From: an uncultured Blastococcus sp.
Lineage (GTDB): Bacteria; Actinomycetota; Actinomycetes; Mycobacteriales; Antricoccaceae
Reading direction: 5' to 3'
DNA length: 9,902 bases
Assembly: GCA_946221975.1 (NCBI GenBank)
Contig: CAMIGT010000023.1
Coordinates: 1 to 9,902, forward strand
Program-made: the position numbers and the translations under genes
Notes under the pieces: model-generated
Databases searched by the model: none
Seen by the model: only the letters and a program-made list of their open reading frames with translations
What the model was told of the DNA's origin: nothing
Part shown: positions 6,237 through 9,902 of the stretch, one piece after another
How positions within the stretch are numbered: position 1 is the first letter of the stretch
Layout of the letters: every line of letters begins with the position of its first letter

Positions 6237-6446
6237 ATGGCGTGGACATGGCGACTGGAGACCGCATCCGGCGAGCCAGCCCCCGGGGGCATCGAGGTAC
6301 CGGAGTTCGAGTCGCAGGGTGATGCCGAGACGTGGGTCGGCGACGAGTGGCAAACCCTGCTCGAGCAGGGCGTCGACTCGGTCACGCTGCTGGAGGGCGA
6401 CCGGGTCGAGTACTCCGGGATGAGCCTGCACCCGCCGCAGCAGTAA
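6237..6446 (+). CDS. Small conserved actinobacterial protein downstream of gcvT (69 residues)
   Basis: This is an acidic, tryptophan-containing 69-residue protein without membrane segments or a signal peptide. Recognisable stretches are MAWTWRLETASG, FESQGDAETWVGDEWQTLLEQGVDSVTLLEGD and a YSGMSLHP end. I recall similar short hypothetical proteins throughout Actinobacteria, but no function. The start is well supported: AGGAGG (6226-6231) lies five bases before the ATG. It begins 24 bases after the gcvT stop on the same strand, so the two are probably co-transcribed. If gcvT is leaderless, this gene would be the Shine-Dalgarno-dependent member of the pair. It converges on the DUF3043-type gene with a 17-base gap and no strong terminator. 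Confidence 0.8.
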   Translation: MAWTWRLETASGEPAPGGIEVPEFESQGDAETWVGDEWQTLLEQGVDSVTLLEGDRVEYSGMSLHPPQQ

Positions 6447-6463
6447 AGCGGTCGCCCTGGCGG

Positions 6464-7102
6464 CTAGACCTTGTCGCCGACGTTGACGACCGGCTTCGGG
6501 TAGCGGCCGCGGCGGAACATCAGCGAGCGCATGATGGCGTAGAAGCGCAGCGATCCCGGGCGCTCCTTGGTCTTCGGGAAGTCCTGGCGGATGCGCTGCA
6601 TCACCTTGCGACTCAGCCAGATCGACTCGGCGATGATCGCGACGAAGAAGACCAGCCAGATCAACGAGACGATGTTGTAGAGCTGCGGGTCGCGCGCCTG
6701 CAGTCCGGTGAAGGTCACCACGAGTACGGCGATCGCGAACAGCGGGAACACCGAGCCAAGACTGCGGCGCGAGTCGACGATGTTGCGCACGAGCGCCCGC
6801 TCCGGGCCGGCATCGCGGGCCGTCATCCGGTCCTCGGCGGCGGCCGCCGCGGGACGACGCTCCGGCTTCAGGCCCTGCGCGCGACGCTCCTTGTTGCGCT
6901 CCTTCATGCGGGCGCGCGCTTCCTTGCCGGTCATCGGCGGTGCCTGCACCGGTCCGCTGCGTCGCGGCTGCGCGTCGCGTCGCTTGGGGGTTGCCGTGCC
7001 CTTCTTGTCGGTCGCTGAGCGGACCGGGTTGTCGATGACCGCAGGTGCCGGTTCGGGCTGCGTCGTCGGTTCGGGGGCAGGCTTGGACCAAGGCAGTTTC
7101 AT
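6464..7102 (-). CDS. DUF3043-type two-helix membrane protein
   Basis: The product has 212 residues. A long hydrophilic N-terminal half is rich in Pro, Ala, Lys and Arg and includes the conserved block MTGKEARARMKERNKERRAQGLKPERR (57-83). Then come SRRSLGSVFPLF, two predicted membrane helices (about 117-134 and 141-163), and a basic C-terminal tail with RFYAIMRSLMFRRGRYPKPVV. This arrangement matches the actinobacterial DUF3043 family, of unknown function. In M. tuberculosis I believe the homologue is Rv2206, a few genes from gcvT, so the proximity to gcvT here may be ancestral. ATG 7102 is chosen because the family sequence starts at MKLPWSKP, with GGTGGG just upstream. It lies 26 bases after the tctA stop on the same strand, so read-through from the transporter operon is possible. 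A TATCCT hexamer (7118-7113) could instead give it its own very short-leader promoter. Confidence 0.8.
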   Translation of the reverse strand: MKLPWSKPAPEPTTQPEPAPAVIDNPVRSATDKKGTATPKRRDAQPRRSGPVQAPPMTGKEARARMKERNKERRAQGLKPERRPAAAAAEDRMTARDAGPERALVRNIVDSRRSLGSVFPLFAIAVLVVTFTGLQARDPQLYNIVSLIWLVFFVAIIAESIWLSRKVMQRIRQDFPKTKERPGSLRFYAIMRSLMFRRGRYPKPVVNVGDKV

Positions 7103-7112
7103 GATGCCCACC

Positions 7113-7118
7113 AGGATA
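7113..7118 (-). promoter_or_regulatory. Candidate -10 element for the DUF3043-type gene
   Basis: TATCCT on the minus strand (TANNNT pattern) lies in the 26-base gap between tctA and the next gene and ends ten bases before its ATG, implying a leader of only a few bases. The -35 region is not recognisable. Confidence 0.3.
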
Positions 7119-7128
7119 CCGGGCGCGT

Positions 7129-8631
7129 TTAGAAGTCGGCGCGGGCCGACCGGCGGCGCCGCAGCACCGCCCACACGACACCGGCGATCAGTACGGCGTA
7201 CAACACGATCGTGATCGGGCTGCTGACGAGTACGGCGGGGTCGTTGCCGGAGTTGCCCATCGCATCGCGCAGCGAGTACTCCGCGAGCGGGCCGAGGATC
7301 ACCGCGATCAGCACCGGAGCGATGGGTACGTCGAAGCGGCGCATCGCAAAGCCCAGCAATCCCAGCCCGAGCATGATCCACAGGTCGGTCGTGCTGGAGC
7401 CGGCGGCGGACACCCCGAACGCGGCGAGCATGGTGATGCCGGCGTAGAGGTAGGCCTTCGGCACCTTCAGCAGCCGCGCCCACAGCGGCGCCATCGGCAG
7501 GTTGAGGATCAGCAGGATCACCATCGCGATGAACAGGCTGGCCAGCAGCGCCCACACGATGTCGCCGTTGCGCTCGAACAGCAGCGGCCCGGGCTGCATG
7601 CCGTACTGGCGGAACGCGATGAGCAGTACGGCGGCCGTGGCCGAGGTGGGCAGCCCGAGCGCGAGCAGCGCGCCCATCGCGGTGCCGGCCGTCGCGTTAC
7701 CGGCCGCTTCGGGCCCGGCGACGCCCTCGATCGCGCCCTTGCCGAACTGGTCGTCCTTGCGACGACGCGCCAGGGTGCGCTCGGTGCCGTAGGACAGGAA
7801 GGTCGGCACTTCGGCGCCGCCGACCGGGATGACCCCGAACGGTACGCCGAAACCGGTGCCGCGCAGCCACGCCGGCAGCGCCTGGCGGAACTCGGCGCGC
7901 GACAGGAACGGCCGGCCCTTGGTCTTCAGCAGCTGGGCCTCGTCGGGCTGGCCGATCCGCGAGGCCTGGTAGAAGACCTCGCCGAGCGCCAGCAGCGCGA
8001 CGGTGATGACAACGATGTCGATGCCGTCGAAGAGCGGGCGCAGCCCGAAGGTGAACCGCTCGGTGCCGGTCGGCTGGTCGATGCCGACGAGCGCGAGGGT
8101 GAGTCCGATCGCCAGGCCCGCGAGCCCGCGGATCGCCGAGTCCGAGACCACGGTGGAGATCGCGACGAAGGCGAAGACGGCGAGCGCGAAGAACTCCGCC
8201 GGCCCGAACCGGGTCGCCAGCTCGGCCATCGTCGGGGCGAAGAAGACGACCAGGATCGTCGCGATCAGCCCGCCGAGGAAGGCGCCGATCGCGGCGGTCG
8301 CAAGCGCCTGCGCCGCCCGACCCGAGCGCGCCATTCGGTGGCCTTCGAGCGACGAGGCGATCGCCGTACTGTTGCCCGGGGTGTTCATCAAGATCCCGGC
8401 GATCGAGTCGCCGAACAGCCCGCCGAAGTAGATTCCGGCAAACATCGCCAGCGCCGCGAGCGGGTCAAGACTCGCGGTGAGCGGCAGCAGCAGCGCGACC
8501 GCCATCGCCGAGCCGAGTCCGGGCAGTACGCCGACGGCGGTGCCGAGGATCGCCCCGATCACCACGAAGAGCAGGTTGCCGATCGTGAAGACGTCACCGA
8601 ACCCGGCGAGCAGGTTGCCGATCTGTTCCAT
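7129..8631 (-). CDS. tctA: Tripartite tricarboxylate transporter large membrane subunit TctA
   Basis: This is the large permease subunit of a binding-protein-dependent, ion-coupled secondary transporter (TTT family), located in the cytoplasmic membrane. The 500-residue length is typical. It has about ten to twelve hydrophobic segments and the internal two-repeat signature. Repeat one has GVLPGLGSAMAVALLLPL (residues 34-51) followed by AGIYFGGLFGDSIAGILMNTPG and EGHRMARSGRAAQAL. Repeat two has GVIPVGGAEVPTFLSYGTER, EGVAGPEAAGNATAGTAMG and LGLPTSATAAVLL. ATG 8631 lies seven bases after the tctB coding end, with AGGCGG overlapping the tctB stop as a weak ribosome binding site, so translation is probably coupled. 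The N-terminus MEQIGNLLAGFGDVF is usual for the family. The substrate is not inferable: citrate is the founding example, but family members carry many carboxylates. Confidence 0.95.
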   Translation of the reverse strand: MEQIGNLLAGFGDVFTIGNLLFVVIGAILGTAVGVLPGLGSAMAVALLLPLTASLDPLAALAMFAGIYFGGLFGDSIAGILMNTPGNSTAIASSLEGHRMARSGRAAQALATAAIGAFLGGLIATILVVFFAPTMAELATRFGPAEFFALAVFAFVAISTVVSDSAIRGLAGLAIGLTLALVGIDQPTGTERFTFGLRPLFDGIDIVVITVALLALGEVFYQASRIGQPDEAQLLKTKGRPFLSRAEFRQALPAWLRGTGFGVPFGVIPVGGAEVPTFLSYGTERTLARRRKDDQFGKGAIEGVAGPEAAGNATAGTAMGALLALGLPTSATAAVLLIAFRQYGMQPGPLLFERNGDIVWALLASLFIAMVILLILNLPMAPLWARLLKVPKAYLYAGITMLAAFGVSAAGSSTTDLWIMLGLGLLGFAMRRFDVPIAPVLIAVILGPLAEYSLRDAMGNSGNDPAVLVSSPITIVLYAVLIAGVVWAVLRRRRSARADF

Positions 8632-8637
8632 GGCCGC

Positions 8638-9216
8638 CTACCCCAGGATTCCGGGCGGGATGTGGATGCCGAGGAAGCCGCTGAAGACCAGCTGGACGGC
8701 CGAGGCCATCCCGAGGCCGGCGAGCAGCCCGACGACGTGGTTGCGGGCGCCGAGCCCGAAGGAGACGATCGCGAAGAGCAGGGTCGCCGAGATCAGCCAG
8801 CCCACTGGTTCGAGCATCACGATGAACAGCACGACCCCGCCGATCACGATGCCGAGCGACCGCCAGTTGCTCGTGCTGGCCTGCGGCGGCTCATGGTCGA
8901 GGATCGTGTCGGCCTCGTCGCCCGGATTGGCGGTCGGCTCGGGCGCCGGTGGCCGCAGGATGTGCACCGTCATCAGCGCGGCGACGACGTAACACAACGC
9001 CGCAACGAGCCAGGGGAACGCCTTCGGGCCAAAGAGCCCGCCGTCGCCGGCCTCCTTCATGGTCACGATGCCGGTGACCAGCAGCGTGCCGAGGACGACG
9101 AGTACGCCGGGGATCACCAGCGTGCCGAGATCGCGATCATGCGGACGATCGGGCGTCGGTTGCGCGCCATGATCGGTGGTTGCGCCGTCCGGTGCCGTGG
9201 GGGATGGGTCTGTCAT
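8638..9216 (-). CDS. tctB: Tripartite tricarboxylate transporter small membrane subunit TctB
   Basis: This small, poorly conserved membrane subunit is required by TTT transporters. It has 192 residues with hydrophobic segments at about 33-52, 67-87, 121-136, 139-157 and 161-182, the family-like GPKAFPWLVAALC segment after the first helix, and the characteristic C-terminal ending LGIHIPPGILG. The start is ATG 9216, whose ATGA overlaps the tctC stop (9215-9213), indicating translational coupling. A larger ORF extends upstream in this frame, but that part only shadows tctC. Two features are longer than I expect for TctB: a 30-residue hydrophilic N-terminus rich in Pro, Asp and Thr, and an acidic loop (88-118) between helices two and three. 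The gene sits between tctC and tctA in the classic tctCBA order. Confidence 0.9.
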   Translation of the reverse strand: MTDPSPTAPDGATTDHGAQPTPDRPHDRDLGTLVIPGVLVVLGTLLVTGIVTMKEAGDGGLFGPKAFPWLVAALCYVVAALMTVHILRPPAPEPTANPGDEADTILDHEPPQASTSNWRSLGIVIGGVVLFIVMLEPVGWLISATLLFAIVSFGLGARNHVVGLLAGLGMASAVQLVFSGFLGIHIPPGILG

Positions 9217-9902
9217 ACCAGCTGCAGCTCCTCCATCAGCGCGGCGATGCGTTCTTGCTCGGAGGCGATGAACTCCTCGAACTCGGCGCCGTCGGCATAG
9301 TTCTCCTGCCACTTGTTGAGCTCGACCGCCTCGGCCCACGAGTCGGTGGCGATCATGTCCTTGACGACCTGCACGAGCGCCGCGCGCTCGTCGTCGGTGA
9401 TGCCTGGCGGCGCGACGAAGCCGCGCCAGTTGACCAGGTCGACCTGCGGGTAGCCCAGCTCGATCATGGTCGGTACGTCGATGCCGTCGACCGGCTCCGG
9501 CGCGATGATCGCCAGCGCCCGCAGCTTGCCGCCCTCGATGAGGTCGCGGAAGTCGTTGTAGCCGCTGATCCCGATGTTGACCGTGCCGGAGGCGGTCGAG
9601 GTCAGGGACTGGGTGAGCTCGCCGCCGCCGCTGTGCGGGGTGTACTTCAGCTCTGCGGGGTCGATCCCGGCGGCCTGGGCGAGCTGCGCGGCGACCAGGT
9701 GGTCGATGCCGCCGGCGGACCCGCCGCCGATCGGGATTGCCGCGGGGTCGGCCTTCCATTCGGCGAGGAAGTCGTCGAGGGTCTGGTAGGGCGAGTCGTC
9801 TGGGACGGCGATGACCTCGAAATCCTCGGCCAGGCGGGCGATCGGGGTGGTGTCGGCGAGCGTGATGGTGCCGCCGGCCTGCACGATGCCGCCGAGCATC
9901 AC
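9213..9902 (-). CDS. tctC: Tripartite tricarboxylate transporter solute-binding protein TctC (BUG family), 5'-partial
   Basis: This is the periplasmic-type, in Actinobacteria cell-surface, solute receptor of the TTT system. The visible 229-230 residues are the C-terminal two thirds of a protein that is usually about 320-330 long. The secretion signal and first ligand-binding loops lie beyond the window end, and the frame is open to the last base. Family features are ARLAEDFEVIAVPDDSPYQTLDDFLAEW, GGGSAGGIDHLVAAQLAQAAGI followed by YTPHSGGGE (the second ligand-binding stretch), VNIGISGYNDFRDLIEGGKLRALAI, and VDLVNWRGFVAPPGI. Its stop overlaps the tctB start by ATGA. It is the first gene of the visible operon, so promoter and regulator, often a TctDE two-component pair, would be off the right edge. 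The ligand cannot be assigned. Confidence 0.93.
   Translation of the reverse strand: MMLGGIVQAGGTITLADTTPIARLAEDFEVIAVPDDSPYQTLDDFLAEWKADPAAIPIGGGSAGGIDHLVAAQLAQAAGIDPAELKYTPHSGGGELTQSLTSTASGTVNIGISGYNDFRDLIEGGKLRALAIIAPEPVDGIDVPTMIELGYPQVDLVNWRGFVAPPGITDDERAALVQVVKDMIATDSWAEAVELNKWQENYADGAEFEEFIASEQERIAALMEELQLV

Noticed and set aside
6434..6464. Hairpin between the 69-residue gene and the DUF3043-type gene
   Set aside because: Only a five-base GCCGC/GCGGC pairing is found, inside both 3' ends. That is too weak to call a terminator in GC-rich DNA.
6219..7181. A 320-codon minus-strand frame overlapping the DUF3043-type gene
   Set aside because: It is an alternative frame of the same strand with shadow composition. 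The DUF3043 frame has coherent helices and conserved blocks.
8338..9300. A 320-codon + strand open frame opposite tctA/tctB
   Set aside because: It has Arg/Asp/Glu-rich shadow composition across two well-identified transporter genes.
1..9902. CRISPR array, tRNA, rRNA, insertion sequence, prophage or toxin-antitoxin genes
   Set aside because: No regularly spaced repeats, tRNA-like cloverleaf, transposase motif or small toxin-antitoxin pair was seen on either strand.

Overview
The window looks like chromosomal DNA of a high-GC actinobacterium (Actinomycetota). Coding strands are dominated by G/C-ending codons. The gene set gcvT, pepA and an actinobacterial-type two-lipoyl-domain E2 acyltransferase is a known actinobacterial neighbourhood (compare the M. 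tuberculosis gcvT / pepB / dlaT region), and two small genes belong to families I know only from Actinobacteria. I see no rRNA, tRNA, CRISPR array, insertion sequence or phage gene, and no gene-free stretch longer than 300 bases.

Left edge (1-964, + strand): the 3' part of a degenerate, kinase-like gene, followed in a different frame by a membrane anchor and a probable extracellular NTF2-like domain. The two parts are either one frameshifted gene or two long-overlapping genes. This part also holds a perfect 21-bp in-frame tandem duplication and several rare TTA codons. It converges on sucB, and a long perfect hairpin lies between them.

Central core (1039-6446): sucB (-) is divergent from a small conserved gene (3194-3508, +), which converges almost stop-to-stop on pepA (-). 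pepA is divergent from gcvT (+), and gcvT is followed after 24 bp by a 69-codon conserved gene. sucB and gcvT encode parts of lipoate-dependent systems: the E2 core of a 2-oxoacid dehydrogenase, and the T-protein of glycine cleavage. pepA is a cytosolic leucyl aminopeptidase, probably started at TTG. The two divergent intergenic regions carry the interesting regulatory signals: an AT-rich dyad and a 25-bp direct repeat upstream of sucB, and a probable leaderless promoter for gcvT.

Right part (6464-9902, - strand): a tightly packed tctC-tctB-tctA operon for a tripartite tricarboxylate transporter. tctC is cut by the window end. A DUF3043-type two-helix membrane protein gene lies 26 bp downstream of tctA. 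Solute-binding TctC, small subunit TctB and large 12-helix-class TctA would together import a carboxylate; the substrate cannot be read from the sequence.

Most of the window is ordinary core metabolism and transport. The points most worth following up are the broken or overlapping pseudokinase-NTF2 locus with its tandem duplication, and the operator-like structure in the sucB divergent promoter.
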